Shown here piece by piece: positions 53,074 through 62,562 of a DNA stretch of 64,000 bases. Source of the stretch: Gammaproteobacteria bacterium. GTDB taxonomy: Bacteria; Pseudomonadota; Gammaproteobacteria; SZUA-152. Position 1 is the first letter of the stretch. Each line of letters begins with the position of its first letter. Position numbers and translations under genes: made by a program. The stretch covers positions 49,409 to 113,408 of the forward strand of contig DROS01000021.1 of the NCBI GenBank assembly GCA_011321815.1, read 5' to 3'. The notes below the pieces were generated by a model that had not been told where the DNA came from, ran no database searches, and worked only from the letters and a program-made list of their open reading frames with translations.

Positions 53074-53907
53074 ATGGATGTAATGGAAACTATCCTGCCC
53101 GGTGGATTGCCGACCCGCAGAGGCGTGGAGCGCCGGGTACGTTTTAAACAACTGACCGGACATACAGAGCTGGCGCTGATCGAGCTTGACAAAAATCTGT
53201 CAAGACCGTCCTACGCAAGCTCGGTGCTGACACTGACGCTTGACAGTATCGGCGATCAAGCCGTTGACAGGGAATGCGTCATGTCGTTATGCGTAGCGGA
53301 CTGCCAGTTTCTGATGCTGCGTTTGTCAGCCATGCTTGCAGGTGAACAGCAATGGTTAAAAGTGACCTGTTCCCACTGTGATGCCTTTTTTGATGTGGAT
53401 TTTCGCCGCAATGAATTGCCCGTAAAGGAAGCAGGGCAGGGTTTTCCTTATACAACGCTGAGTCTTGAAGCCGGTGAGGCAGAGCTTCGTGTGCCCACTG
53501 CGGCGGACCAATGTGAAGTAGCGAAACTGCATGAGCACGAGGCGATGTGGCACATGTTGCGATGCAGTATTCAAAGGATTGACCATACACTGCCTGCGCT
53601 CCCGCTTATCCGGAATTTATCCGGTGTTGATATAGCCGCTATTGATCAGGCGCTGGATGCCGTATCGCCGGCAGTTTGCAATGAACTGCTTGTGGTCTGT
53701 CCCGAATGCGACGGAGAGCAAAGCACCAGACTTGATCACTACAAGCTCAGCGGACTCGATGGAAACGCTATCTATGATGATATTCATACTCTCGCCATGT
53801 ATTACCACTGGAGCGAGACAGCGATCCTGGATATGACACGTGCGAGACGGTATAAATACCTGGAACTCATAGACCGTTCTCGTGCAATGCACGGGCAGGT
53901 TGCGTGA
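53074..53907 (+). CDS. Zinc-ribbon structural/assembly protein of the injection system
   Basis: A 277-aa protein. Two CxxC pairs, TCSHCDAFFDV and CPECDGEQ, could make a zinc ribbon interrupted by about 115 residues. The N-terminal part ('GHTELALIELDKN', LTLDSIGDQAVDRECV) resembles baseplate or tube-initiation proteins seen beside tube genes in phage tails and eCIS. The exact role is not known to me. Overlaps the next gene by 4 bp (ATGA-type). Confidence 0.6.
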   Translation: MDVMETILPGGLPTRRGVERRVRFKQLTGHTELALIELDKNLSRPSYASSVLTLTLDSIGDQAVDRECVMSLCVADCQFLMLRLSAMLAGEQQWLKVTCSHCDAFFDVDFRRNELPVKEAGQGFPYTTLSLEAGEAELRVPTAADQCEVAKLHEHEAMWHMLRCSIQRIDHTLPALPLIRNLSGVDIAAIDQALDAVSPAVCNELLVVCPECDGEQSTRLDHYKLSGLDGNAIYDDIHTLAMYYHWSETAILDMTRARRYKYLELIDRSRAMHGQVA

Positions 53908-55352
53908 TGGGGTTTCTCCAGGGAATCATTGCTGATGCACGCTCGACGGTTTCCGCCGCAGTGACTGATGCAAGCGCCCCGGAGATTGCAGGGCATGGTA
54001 AAAGAATGGGTTTGCCATTGGCAGGTGGCAACGAGCATGGCGAAACTGGAGTACAGGAAGCCCCTGGTGTTGCCGGTCAGGGCGCCGGACGGCTTGCGCA
54101 GGCTGATGGACAGCGGTCAGCGGCATCCACCCCAGGCAGCGATAGTGGCTATTCTTCCTCTCATGATCCGATAACGACAGAAACCCTGGCGCCTGCTTCT
54201 GACAATAATAATGATGCACTGCATCGTGCCGCATTGTCCGTCAGTGTTGAATATCAGGGCAGTGATTTACAGGCGAGTCACCCAACGGAGACCATTGCAA
54301 ATGCAGCGCCTTCGGCAAACTTAGAGCCTTCAGCAAACTTAGAGCCTTCAGCGAATTATCGTGAGCCCTCGGTTTTTTCCGTAATGCCCACTGAGGAGCA
54401 TGGTGCCTTTCAGGGTGACCGTCTCTCAGCAGAAAATGCGCCATTGCCGTCTGATCATAACCCGATTTATAGTGACCGCGCGGCGCATGAGGAGACTGAT
54501 AACGAATCAATATCACATGCCGGAGAACCGCATGATTCCGGGACTGACAACAGCGCCTTGACAACAGATGAACAGCAGTCATCAGAGCCAGTGCCTTATC
54601 CGCACGAAGAACCGGCAAGGCCGGATGTCAGCAGACCGTTTGCAGCAGAGCACAATATTGAATCTGGCGCTGGTAATGCTCAGGAGGCGCCAGAGAAACA
54701 TGAATTGCGCAACACGCCGGCCAGATCTATGGATGCCCCTTCCGTTCAGCTAACCGGCACGGCGGCCACGGAAGGGGAAAAACGTCACCAGCCATTACCC
54801 CTTAATCAGAAAATGAAACAAACCGGTGTGTCCGCATCATCTGATAACCTGCCAGAGCAGGCGCCATGGCAGGAAATGACTCATCCATCGTCAAGTGAAA
54901 CCGGGACATCATCCCGCCCACCGGCATCACCCCATGACAATAACCAGGCGTTTTTCAACGCAACTTTCAATGCGGCCACAGAAGAGTCAACCGAACGCAA
55001 ACAGCAGCCCCCCCTTGCACAGGCCAGAATAGCAGAGAGGAAGGACAATAACGGTGAACGTGATTCCCCGCCGGCCAAAACGAACAACCATCAGGAGGCC
55101 ATAACAACAGATAGCCGGCATGACGCTTTTCCAGCGGAAGCATCGCCGGTCAGCAGACATGTTCTTCAACAGCCAGCCAGGAAACCCGAATCACCCTTTA
55201 TTGCACCAGCCCCCATAGCCAAGGCAGCGGAAGTGAAAATCGGCCAAGTGGATGTCTTTATTGAAACACCCCGGAAGGAGACAGGGGCCGCAGGAAGTAC
55301 TCGCAGGATTCCGCAGACGTTTTCCAGTCGTCACTACCTGAGGAGAATCTAG
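53904..55352 (+). CDS. Long disordered eCIS protein with conserved C-terminal segment
   Basis: A 482-aa protein, Ser/Pro/Glu/Asn/His-rich and almost wholly disordered, with an eight-residue repeat near codons 135-155 (ANLEPSANLEPSANY). Only the last 50 residues look folded or conserved: 'AAEVKIGQVDVFIETPRKE' and FSSRHYLRRI, similar to the IGxVEVR tail seen on disordered proteins in many eCIS clusters. It may be a linker or assembly factor. It overlaps the previous gene and precedes the cap gene directly. Confidence 0.65.
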   Translation: MMGFLQGIIADARSTVSAAVTDASAPEIAGHGKRMGLPLAGGNEHGETGVQEAPGVAGQGAGRLAQADGQRSAASTPGSDSGYSSSHDPITTETLAPASDNNNDALHRAALSVSVEYQGSDLQASHPTETIANAAPSANLEPSANLEPSANYREPSVFSVMPTEEHGAFQGDRLSAENAPLPSDHNPIYSDRAAHEETDNESISHAGEPHDSGTDNSALTTDEQQSSEPVPYPHEEPARPDVSRPFAAEHNIESGAGNAQEAPEKHELRNTPARSMDAPSVQLTGTAATEGEKRHQPLPLNQKMKQTGVSASSDNLPEQAPWQEMTHPSSSETGTSSRPPASPHDNNQAFFNATFNAATEESTERKQQPPLAQARIAERKDNNGERDSPPAKTNNHQEAITTDSRHDAFPAEASPVSRHVLQQPARKPESPFIAPAPIAKAAEVKIGQVDVFIETPRKETGAAGSTRRIPQTFSSRHYLRRI

Positions 55353-56504
55353 ATGCTGGCCATTGGTTCCCTCTCGGAAGCAGCATTCGGTTTGCGGCGC
55401 AAACTGGTGGATAATATCAGCGGCCTGGACAATGACATCAGCCGAATCAAAATCGGGCATCCGGGCAGCAATCTTAAAGATCTGGAGGATGCGGATGAAA
55501 ACGGGCTCAACCTGTTTTTCTACCATATAAATTATGACGGCTATCCGGCAGATGGCGGTGCAGACAATCCCTTTTATGTCAGGCTTTACTGTCTGATCAC
55601 CGCGATTGGGTATAACATCAAAAAGACAGCGCCCGGCAATACAGAAGGGCGCGATATCAGCAAGGGTGAGAATGAACTGAGACTGATCGGCGAAGTGATG
55701 TCAGTGCTGCACAAGCATGCTGTTTTTACGTTATCAGACGCCGACAGCCAGGAAATCGCCACGCTGCAAGTGGTTCCGCACAGCTTGGATATGGACACGC
55801 TTAACCATATCTGGGGAACACAGGGCAGCGAAACACCTTATCGGCTCTCGGTCGCATATGAGCTGTCATTAGCGCCGATTCCTTATGGTTTGCCCACAAA
55901 CTCATCGCCCCTGGTTGGTGACCCGCAGATGTTGGTATGGGGGCAGATGGAACGTGATGAGGACAAAGAACGAGAAGGCATAATCGATCTTAAACCACAG
56001 GTGGGTTATGTGGCGATTGATACATCCATGGCGGAATGGGCGCCACATATCGCCCTGGTGGAAACACATGCTGACAGCCGCAAAACGCTTCAGTATGTAT
56101 CGCATATTGCTCCTCCGCTTGACCGTACGCTCGACATACTTCTGGCCGGTGAAGAAGGTGCGGAAATCCGTCTTTACTGGCGTGTGTGGAGACGGAAAGA
56201 CGATAATACCGTTGTTGCCTGGAAAGAGGACATTGCCGATGTTGAAACAGCGCAAACCATCATTGAAAATGACAGCTCCGGTGACCCGTTTTATCCAAAC
56301 CGCATAGACCCTGCTTCAATTGATGCACGCCGGGTTGTACAGGTCCGCTTACCCGTTGATATTGCGCAAAGCGACACCAAAACATGGCAGGCAATGCTTT
56401 ATGCTGAGCGGAATTGGGAACATGAAGACCCGGAGGGCAGCGGCACGCAGATTGTGACCGCTATTCGCAGTAACACCGTGTTGTTGTATGGAGGTTCATC
56501 GTGA
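55353..56504 (+). CDS. Pvc16/Afp16-like tail terminator (DUF4255)
   Basis: A 383-aa protein. The N-terminal part ('LKDLEDADENGLNLFFYHIN', then FYVRLYCLITAIGYN) is the DUF4255/Pvc16 domain, which caps the sheath-tube. The C-terminal half has a beta-rich region not recognised. AGGAGAA gives a clear start right after the previous stop. The stop overlaps the ATPase start by 4 bp. Confidence 0.9.
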   Translation: MLAIGSLSEAAFGLRRKLVDNISGLDNDISRIKIGHPGSNLKDLEDADENGLNLFFYHINYDGYPADGGADNPFYVRLYCLITAIGYNIKKTAPGNTEGRDISKGENELRLIGEVMSVLHKHAVFTLSDADSQEIATLQVVPHSLDMDTLNHIWGTQGSETPYRLSVAYELSLAPIPYGLPTNSSPLVGDPQMLVWGQMERDEDKEREGIIDLKPQVGYVAIDTSMAEWAPHIALVETHADSRKTLQYVSHIAPPLDRTLDILLAGEEGAEIRLYWRVWRRKDDNTVVAWKEDIADVETAQTIIENDSSGDPFYPNRIDPASIDARRVVQVRLPVDIAQSDTKTWQAMLYAERNWEHEDPEGSGTQIVTAIRSNTVLLYGGSS

Positions 56505-57823
56505 GCGCCACGGCCACCAGCCTGACACCGGAGTGGGAACGCATTGACCTGCTGGGTGCCTACCTCAGTGCTGCCCGGCGCGGCATGGACGTCGCCGGGG
56601 ATATGGGGGAGCGGCTGAAAAATGTACAGCAATCCGTACGGGAACTGAGGCGGCAACAACCCTGGCGCAGGATTTCAGAGACCTACGGGCTTGATACCCT
56701 GGACCAGGACATACTGGCCTGCACCATCGCATCAGAAGGGGAGCCAAGAATTGCCTGGATGTATCAGGAGCTTCAGCCGGGCGTCAGCTCTTTCTATCCA
56801 ACACCCGCATTGATTCGTGAAATGTTTGTGATGAATGAACAGGAATCTGCGGAGTGTCACCGTCGTTTGACTCTGGACTCGCCCCTTATCAGAAGCGGCA
56901 TGATTGAGTACGATTCAGGCGACATCTTTTGCCCGATCAAACCCACGCCCCTTGCCCGGTCGGCATTCTTCGGTCTGGCTGAAGCAAAATCCCCGTCCAT
57001 TCCGGGCGCTGTCAGAGTACCGACCCAGTCCACCTGGGATGACCTCGTTTTACCTGATCAGGCGCTCCGCAGCCTGCGCGAATTTATGTTATGGATTGAT
57101 CATCGGCAACAGGTGGAAGGCTGGGGCGCACGTATAACAGGCGGTCCCGTTGCATTGTTTGCCGGCCCTTCGGGGACGGGAAAAACCTATGCAGCCGAAG
57201 TGGTTGCCAATGCGCTGAACAGGCCACTGTACAGAGTTGATCTTGGCCTGCTGGTTAGCAAGTATATTGGTGAGACCGAAAAAAACCTCAATACGCTGTT
57301 TGATGCCGCACGTCAGGCATCCATCGTCCTGTTGTTTGATGAAGCGGATGCACTTTTCGGAAAACGGGGAGAAATAAAAGAAGCGCGGGATCGCTATGCC
57401 AACATGGAAGTCAGTCATCTGCTTTCACGCATAGAATGTCACCGGGGGCCGTGCATACTGACATCCAATTTACGTCAGCATATTGATGCCGCGTTTTTGC
57501 GCCGCTTTCAGGTAATCGTTGATTTTTCACGTCCCGATGCCGCAGCAAGAACCGAGATATGGCGTCGGCATATTCCCGCGAAGGCCCCGCTTGATGCCGC
57601 CGTTGACTTCGACCTGCTTGGCACGGAATTCAATCTTACCGGCGGACAGATTCGCAACGCCGCGCTGCATGCCGCTTTTTTGGCGGCCGGTGATGGTGCG
57701 CCACTCTCACCTGTGCATTTTACCAGTGCAGTCTGGAGCGAGCTTTCCAAAAAAGGTACCGAGCTTTCGCTTTCAGGGCTGGGGCGTTTTGCGCAATACC
57801 TCTCCACGGAGGAGTCAGTATGA
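56501..57823 (+). CDS. AAA+ ATPase of the injection system (Afp15-like)
   Basis: A 440-aa protein. Walker A GPSGTGKT, Walker B 'LLFDEADALFGKR' and an arginine finger region ('LRQHIDAAFLRRFQVIVDFS') are clear. An N-terminal helical domain (about 1-180) precedes the ATPase core. This matches the Afp15/Pvc15 ATPase found in nearly all eCIS, needed for assembly or energised maturation. ATGA-type overlaps on both sides. Confidence 0.94.
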   Translation: MSATATSLTPEWERIDLLGAYLSAARRGMDVAGDMGERLKNVQQSVRELRRQQPWRRISETYGLDTLDQDILACTIASEGEPRIAWMYQELQPGVSSFYPTPALIREMFVMNEQESAECHRRLTLDSPLIRSGMIEYDSGDIFCPIKPTPLARSAFFGLAEAKSPSIPGAVRVPTQSTWDDLVLPDQALRSLREFMLWIDHRQQVEGWGARITGGPVALFAGPSGTGKTYAAEVVANALNRPLYRVDLGLLVSKYIGETEKNLNTLFDAARQASIVLLFDEADALFGKRGEIKEARDRYANMEVSHLLSRIECHRGPCILTSNLRQHIDAAFLRRFQVIVDFSRPDAAARTEIWRRHIPAKAPLDAAVDFDLLGTEFNLTGGQIRNAALHAAFLAAGDGAPLSPVHFTSAVWSELSKKGTELSLSGLGRFAQYLSTEESV

Positions 57824-58053
57824 TTCAGATCGAACGGTTACGCATGCACCTGCCAGCGGGATTCGAGCATCGGGCCACCGCCATTTCCCGTCTGGTGGGC
57901 AAGGCGCTGGCGAACAAACACCTGTCCCAGGACCGGGTGATAAAGGCTCTGTCACTTAAACCCCAGCGTATTGCGCTAAACAGTTCTGATAACGAAATTG
58001 CTGACCTGATTGTCGAACAGGTCGTTACGGCGATTGAAGGGGGCGTGTCATGA
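57820..58053 (+). CDS. Small conserved-context protein of the injection cluster
   Basis: A 77-aa protein: 'HRATAISRLVGKALANKHLS', then QDRVIKALSLKPQRI and a C-terminal helix. No family recognised. Tight 4-bp overlaps with the ATPase before and the Afp7-like gene after argue that it is a real component. Confidence 0.7.
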   Translation: MIQIERLRMHLPAGFEHRATAISRLVGKALANKHLSQDRVIKALSLKPQRIALNSSDNEIADLIVEQVVTAIEGGVS

Positions 58054-58697
58054 GCATACCCGTCTCCGGCAACTATGCCGGGCTGAATGTGATTCGGGGC
58101 TCTCTCAAGGAATTAACGAATGGGGATGATCCACTTGAACTCTCGTTTGAATTCAATCCCACCACGATCACCCGCTCGCGCTCGATTGATATTACGTTTG
58201 GTGAAGGCCAGGCAAATGCAGGCGGGAAGGATTTTTCAGGCACTGCCGAAATCAGCCGTGTTGCACAAAGCGCCGTCGTCAAGGCAGAGAGTTTCACCAT
58301 CAAGATACTGCTGGATGCCACCGACCGGATGAACTCGGGGGATGAGGAGGCCCAGACTACCGGAGTACAGCCGGAACTGGATATTCTTTACAGCATGGTT
58401 GAGCCAAAGCTACAGGCGCCAGGCGGGGTGGCGACGCTGGCAGCGCTTTCAGACAGCGGAGGAGGAGAACAACCCTATCCCTCAGTGTTGCTTTTTACAT
58501 GGGGCGAACAGGTTTTGCCCGTTTTTATGACCCAGGTGCAATTTGAAGTGAAAGCCTATCTGCCAACGCTTTTGCCTTACCGTGCTGAAGCCACACTGAC
58601 ATTACAGGTGATTCAGAGCCGCAACGATTATTACACACGTGAAATCCAGCGCATGTTCAGCTCGGCGCAAAATGCAGTGGAGACATCCTGGTGGTGA
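58050..58697 (+). CDS. Afp7/Pvc7-like tube-baseplate adaptor
   Basis: A 215-aa protein. 'LELSFEFNPTTITRSRSIDI' is the hallmark of the CIS tube-protein N-terminal domain found in Afp7/Pvc7, here followed by a beta-rich end ('LPTLLPYRAEATLTLQVIQS'). It should link tube and baseplate. The LysM-like part that other versions carry on the same chain is encoded next door. Confidence 0.85.
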   Translation: MSIPVSGNYAGLNVIRGSLKELTNGDDPLELSFEFNPTTITRSRSIDITFGEGQANAGGKDFSGTAEISRVAQSAVVKAESFTIKILLDATDRMNSGDEEAQTTGVQPELDILYSMVEPKLQAPGGVATLAALSDSGGGEQPYPSVLLFTWGEQVLPVFMTQVQFEVKAYLPTLLPYRAEATLTLQVIQSRNDYYTREIQRMFSSAQNAVETSWW

Positions 58698-58716
58698 TAC
58701 AGAGAGGAAATACGTC

Positions 58717-59019
58717 ATGCCGGTAAAAGGCTCAAGGTATGAAAAAGGGCTGGCCTTTGTGGGTGCCGCTGGTGGTGAAGCCGTGTTTCGTGGCACACGG
58801 CCACGGGCCATTGGACCCGCGTCGCCGATACTGGAATACACAGTGAAAGAAGGGGACCGACTGGACCTGCTTTCACTCTATTTTTATAACAATGATCGCA
58901 AATGGTGGCGTATTCTGGACGCCAACCCCGAAATCATTTTCGGTGCGGATCTGTCACTGCCACACTATGTCGGGGAAACCATTCTCATACCTGCCCTCAC
59001 CGAACCAGGGGGCGAGTAA
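58717..59019 (+). CDS. LysM-like tail protein (gpX/gp53-like)
   Basis: A 100-aa protein from the ATG at 58717, preceded by GAGAGGAA. 'LEYTVKEGDRLDLLSLYFYN', NDRKWWRILDANPE and 'VGETILIPAL' form a LysM-like fold of the phage tail gpX/gp53 kind. It probably stabilises the tube-baseplate junction. Stop and next ATG overlap (TAATG). Confidence 0.85.
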   Translation: MPVKGSRYEKGLAFVGAAGGEAVFRGTRPRAIGPASPILEYTVKEGDRLDLLSLYFYNNDRKWWRILDANPEIIFGADLSLPHYVGETILIPALTEPGGE

Positions 59020-60137
59020 TGACGGCCCAGGATTTCAGGCAACCGGCAAGATGCAAAATCACCGTTGATAACGAAGAACTGGCGGCAGAGCTGCTATCCA
59101 GTCTGGTGGAAGCCAGCGTTGAAACCGGCAGACAGGCGGCATCGGTGTGCACATTGGTTTTCGATACGCTCCGGCTTGAAGATGACACATGGCAGGTACA
59201 GGATGCCGGTGTTTTTCTTCCATGGAAACCGTTCAGGATAGAAGCGGATTTTGGTGATTATGCGGAAGAGATCATGCGCGGCTACGTCAGGGAAGTACGC
59301 TCAGACACCCCCGAGAAAATGGGCAACGCCAAGGTGATTGTGACCTGTCAGGATGAAAGCATCCTGCTTGACCGGGAACATATCCGGCGGGTGTGGTCCA
59401 CCGAGGAAGCGGCAATGAGTGATGCCGATATTGTCAGAGAAATCGGCAGTGATAATTTTGACATTGATGCCGAAGAGGGCCTGACCAATGTCAGTCTTTA
59501 CCAGGACAGCACCCCCATCCAGTTATTGAGAGACCGCGCTGAAGCCAACGGCTATGAGTGTTACACCCGTGCCGGTACGCTCTATTTCAAACCACCACAA
59601 CTCGATGGCGATCCACAGCCATCCATCATGGTTTACAAAGGCGAACGTTCCAACTGCCTGAGTTTTTCAGTGCGGCATGACGGGCATAAACCGGATGGCA
59701 TCGGACTGATCCGTGCGGCTGACACCGGCACAGGTCTGGAGAACGAAAGCTTTACACCGAACCTGCGTTTGTTGGGAAGTGAAGCCGCCACCAGCGAGAG
59801 CATGGGGCTTGATCCCTTTTCCTGGCAAATATCACGCCCTGCCGGATCAACGTTGGAGGAGGCGAGGGCCAGAGCCCAAGCCAAGGCCAACGAGATGGCC
59901 TGGAAAATCGAAGCAGAAGGCGAACTTGATGGCGCACTTTATGGCCATGTGTTGCTGACCCATGGGCCCGTGGGAGTTTATGGCGTCGGCGATACTTATA
60001 GTGGTCTCTATTATGTTGATCAGGTGACCCATATCTTTGCGGCGGGAGGATATCGACAAGCTTTTAAATTACTGCGCAATGCCACCGGACAAGACAGCGA
60101 GCCTGAGTCCGATGATGCACTGGCAGGAGTGAGGTAA
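59019..60137 (+). CDS. gpD-like baseplate hub protein
   Basis: A 372-aa protein from the ATG at 59019; the frame runs further up but overlaps the LysM gene. 'PFRIEADFGDYAEEIMRGYV', 'VIVTCQDESILLDREH' and late 'HGPVGVYGVGDTYSGLYYVD' follow phage late-control D/gp27-type hub proteins. It forms the hub under the spike. In most eCIS hub and spike are one VgrG-like chain (Afp8); here they are separate genes. Confidence 0.87.
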   Translation: MTAQDFRQPARCKITVDNEELAAELLSSLVEASVETGRQAASVCTLVFDTLRLEDDTWQVQDAGVFLPWKPFRIEADFGDYAEEIMRGYVREVRSDTPEKMGNAKVIVTCQDESILLDREHIRRVWSTEEAAMSDADIVREIGSDNFDIDAEEGLTNVSLYQDSTPIQLLRDRAEANGYECYTRAGTLYFKPPQLDGDPQPSIMVYKGERSNCLSFSVRHDGHKPDGIGLIRAADTGTGLENESFTPNLRLLGSEAATSESMGLDPFSWQISRPAGSTLEEARARAQAKANEMAWKIEAEGELDGALYGHVLLTHGPVGVYGVGDTYSGLYYVDQVTHIFAAGGYRQAFKLLRNATGQDSEPESDDALAGVR

Positions 60138-60139
60138 AT

Positions 60140-60961
60140 ATGGAAGAAACCCTGATTCGAGTTGCCCGGTTTATTGATGAAAAACGTTTTGGCAAATACC
60201 GCGCCACGGTCGCCGACAACATGGACCCCCAGAAGCGTGGCCGGCTCAGATTGCAAATCCCCTCGGTGCTTGCGGACCAACAGAGCGACTGGGCATTGCC
60301 GTGCACGCCTTACGGGGGAATAACCGGCCAGGGAATGTTCATGATCCCCGATGTGGATGCACAGGTATGGGTGGAATTTGAGGAAGGGGACATCAACCGG
60401 CCCATCTGGGTCGGCACCTTCTGGCAGCAGGAATCCGATGTGCCCGAAGATGCCGCGAAAGACGAACCGACGACACGTATGCTGCAAACCAACTCAGGGC
60501 ATATTCTTCAATTTGATGACGCAGAGGGTGAAGAACGGTTTCGTCTGTTCCATCCCACCGAAGCAGAGATGGAGATCGACAAGGACGGCACGGTCACTGT
60601 TACCGATGCCAGTGGCGGCAGGATCACCATGGACGCTGCTTCCAGTGAGATCGTTGTGGAAGATGCCAACGGCAATATCATCACCATGGACAGCAGCGGC
60701 GCCAAGGTTGAAGACGCCAATGGCAATGTGATCGAGATGACAGCTGCCGGGGTAACAGTGGATGCGCCCAAGGTTGTGGTCAAGGCGGATCAGGTCGACC
60801 TTGGTGGTGAAGGAGGGGAACCGGTCATCAAAGGGCAGAGTTTTCTGGGTCTGTTTGCCAGCCATGTGCATACCGTTGCCCCCACCGTTGGCGGACCGAC
60901 TTCGCCACCCATACCCCAGGGGGAAGCGAGTTCACTTTCAACCGTTGTGAAAAGCATATGA
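60140..60961 (+). CDS. gpV/gp5-like central spike
   Basis: A 273-aa protein. An OB-fold domain ('YRATVADNMDPQKRGRLRLQ' to 'DINRPIWVGTFWQQE') is followed by a repetitive beta-helix ('VEDANGNIITMDSSGAKVED', then ANGNVIEMTAAGVTVDA). Near the end is SHVHTVAPTVGGP, with an HxH that could bind iron at the tip, as in P2 gpV-type spikes. No separate PAAR gene is seen in the window. Confidence 0.87.
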   Translation: MEETLIRVARFIDEKRFGKYRATVADNMDPQKRGRLRLQIPSVLADQQSDWALPCTPYGGITGQGMFMIPDVDAQVWVEFEEGDINRPIWVGTFWQQESDVPEDAAKDEPTTRMLQTNSGHILQFDDAEGEERFRLFHPTEAEMEIDKDGTVTVTDASGGRITMDAASSEIVVEDANGNIITMDSSGAKVEDANGNVIEMTAAGVTVDAPKVVVKADQVDLGGEGGEPVIKGQSFLGLFASHVHTVAPTVGGPTSPPIPQGEASSLSTVVKSI

Positions 60962-60971
60962 GGATAAGCGC

Positions 60972-61364
60972 TTGTCGAATCTGAATAGTGCCCAGTATCT
61001 GAAATTCCCGTTCAAGGTTGCCGGTCACGGTCCGCAGACCAGTACACGTCCGGAACATGTGCGCGAACAAATTGAACAAGTTCTGTTTACCAGCCCGAAG
61101 GAACGTGTATTCCGACCGGAATTTGGCGTGGGTATCCGCAAGCTGGTTTTTGAACCCAACAATGGCTCGCTCCTGAAGATTACACGCAAGCAACTGGAAT
61201 CATCGCTTGCGCAGGCGCTTTACGGAGAAGTCGACCCCAAAACGCTGGATGTGGCGATAACACAAAGTGATGGCAAGTTGATCGTTCACATTTCTTATGT
61301 GCTGGCAGCCATTAACAAAGACGAATCCTACACATTTACGATCACGGGGCAGGATAATGGCTGA
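60972..61364 (+). CDS. gp25/gpW-like baseplate wedge protein
   Basis: A 130-aa protein from a TTG preceded by AGGATAAGC. 'HVREQIEQVLFTSPKERVFR' and 'EFGVGIRKLVFEPNN' are the gp25 signature. It is a core wedge component. Overlaps the first gpJ-like gene by 8 bp. Confidence 0.92.
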   Translation: MSNLNSAQYLKFPFKVAGHGPQTSTRPEHVREQIEQVLFTSPKERVFRPEFGVGIRKLVFEPNNGSLLKITRKQLESSLAQALYGEVDPKTLDVAITQSDGKLIVHISYVLAAINKDESYTFTITGQDNG

Positions 61365-62562
61365 AGCCCCACAGATTAATCTTCGCTATGAGGGAACGTG
61401 CCCGGACTGTGGTGTGCGTGAAGTGTACCTTCCGGCCCCCCTTGCCGACATTGGCGATGATTTCAACTGGCAGGCAAGAGACTACGACGATTTTCGTATT
61501 TTCATGCTGGAAGAACTGGCCGCCCGTTTTCCGGAACGTAAACGCTGGACACCCGCTGACGTTGAAGTGGTGCTGGTGGAAGCCATGGCCACCATACTGG
61601 ATCAGCTTTCCGACATGCTTGACCGTGTTGCCGCCGAGCGTTTTCTGGAAACCGCAAGAAGGCCGGAGACCGTGCGGCAACTGCTCGCTTTCATCGGTTA
61701 CGATGCCGTGGCGGCTGCCAAGGGAAAAGATCAGATCGATAGTGGTTTGAGCATGGCCGACAGCGTTGCCGCACTCGACACTTACTGGCGTAACTTTCCA
61801 CACGCCATGGAACAGGCGAAGCGCGCAGGCCCGAGAGAAATTCATACCCAGAAACGTATGGTGACAGTGGAGGATTATGCGCTGCGTTTGCGCGAGCACC
61901 CATTGGTGTTACATGCGCATGCCTGGACTGAATGGACAGGGTCATGGCTGACGATGCGGCTGGCGGTTATCGGCTGGGAAAATATAAAACTGGATCAGCG
62001 CCCCGGCAGCATGATTGATGACACCGTTGTTGCATCTTATTCCGATGAGATCAGTGATGCCGTTATTAATTTTAACGAGTCGCTGGGGTTCAGGCCACCG
62101 GCGATGAAAAGTGATCCACCGCCAACAATACGTGTTGTACTTCGCCCTTACATTGATGCCTTCCGCATGGCGGGGCAGGAGGTGACCCTCCAGGACCCTG
62201 TTTATGTTGGCATCTATATGTCGATTTCAATCAGCGTGGCGGATAACTACTTTCAGTCAGAAATCAGGAATGCCATTAACCAGGTATTGGGACAGGGACC
62301 ATCGGGGTTTTTTGAACCGGGCCGACTGGGTTTTGGCGAGGATGTTTATGCCGCCGATATCTATCAGGTCCTGATGGCGCTGGATGGTGTCGAACATGTA
62401 TGTCTGAATCGTTTCAAGCGCATCGGCAGCCAGTATCCCGACAGATCAGAAGAAGGGTTTATCCCCTTTGACGGGCTCGAAGTTGCCGTGTGCGCTAACG
62501 AAGCGGGCAATCCGTCTGATGGTTATTACCGGCTCAAGTTACACGGAGGCCAACGCGGATGA
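61357..62562 (+). CDS. gpJ-like baseplate protein, first copy
   Basis: A 401-aa protein from the ATG at 61357. 'DYDDFRIFMLEELAARFPER', 'ATILDQLSDMLDRVAAERFL' and 'RPETVRQLLAFIGYDA' are typical of Afp11/gpJ-type wedge proteins. It builds the baseplate with gp25. A lone CPDC pair near the N-terminus is not a full zinc site. ATGA overlap with the next gene. Confidence 0.88.
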   Translation: MAEAPQINLRYEGTCPDCGVREVYLPAPLADIGDDFNWQARDYDDFRIFMLEELAARFPERKRWTPADVEVVLVEAMATILDQLSDMLDRVAAERFLETARRPETVRQLLAFIGYDAVAAAKGKDQIDSGLSMADSVAALDTYWRNFPHAMEQAKRAGPREIHTQKRMVTVEDYALRLREHPLVLHAHAWTEWTGSWLTMRLAVIGWENIKLDQRPGSMIDDTVVASYSDEISDAVINFNESLGFRPPAMKSDPPPTIRVVLRPYIDAFRMAGQEVTLQDPVYVGIYMSISISVADNYFQSEIRNAINQVLGQGPSGFFEPGRLGFGEDVYAADIYQVLMALDGVEHVCLNRFKRIGSQYPDRSEEGFIPFDGLEVAVCANEAGNPSDGYYRLKLHGGQRG

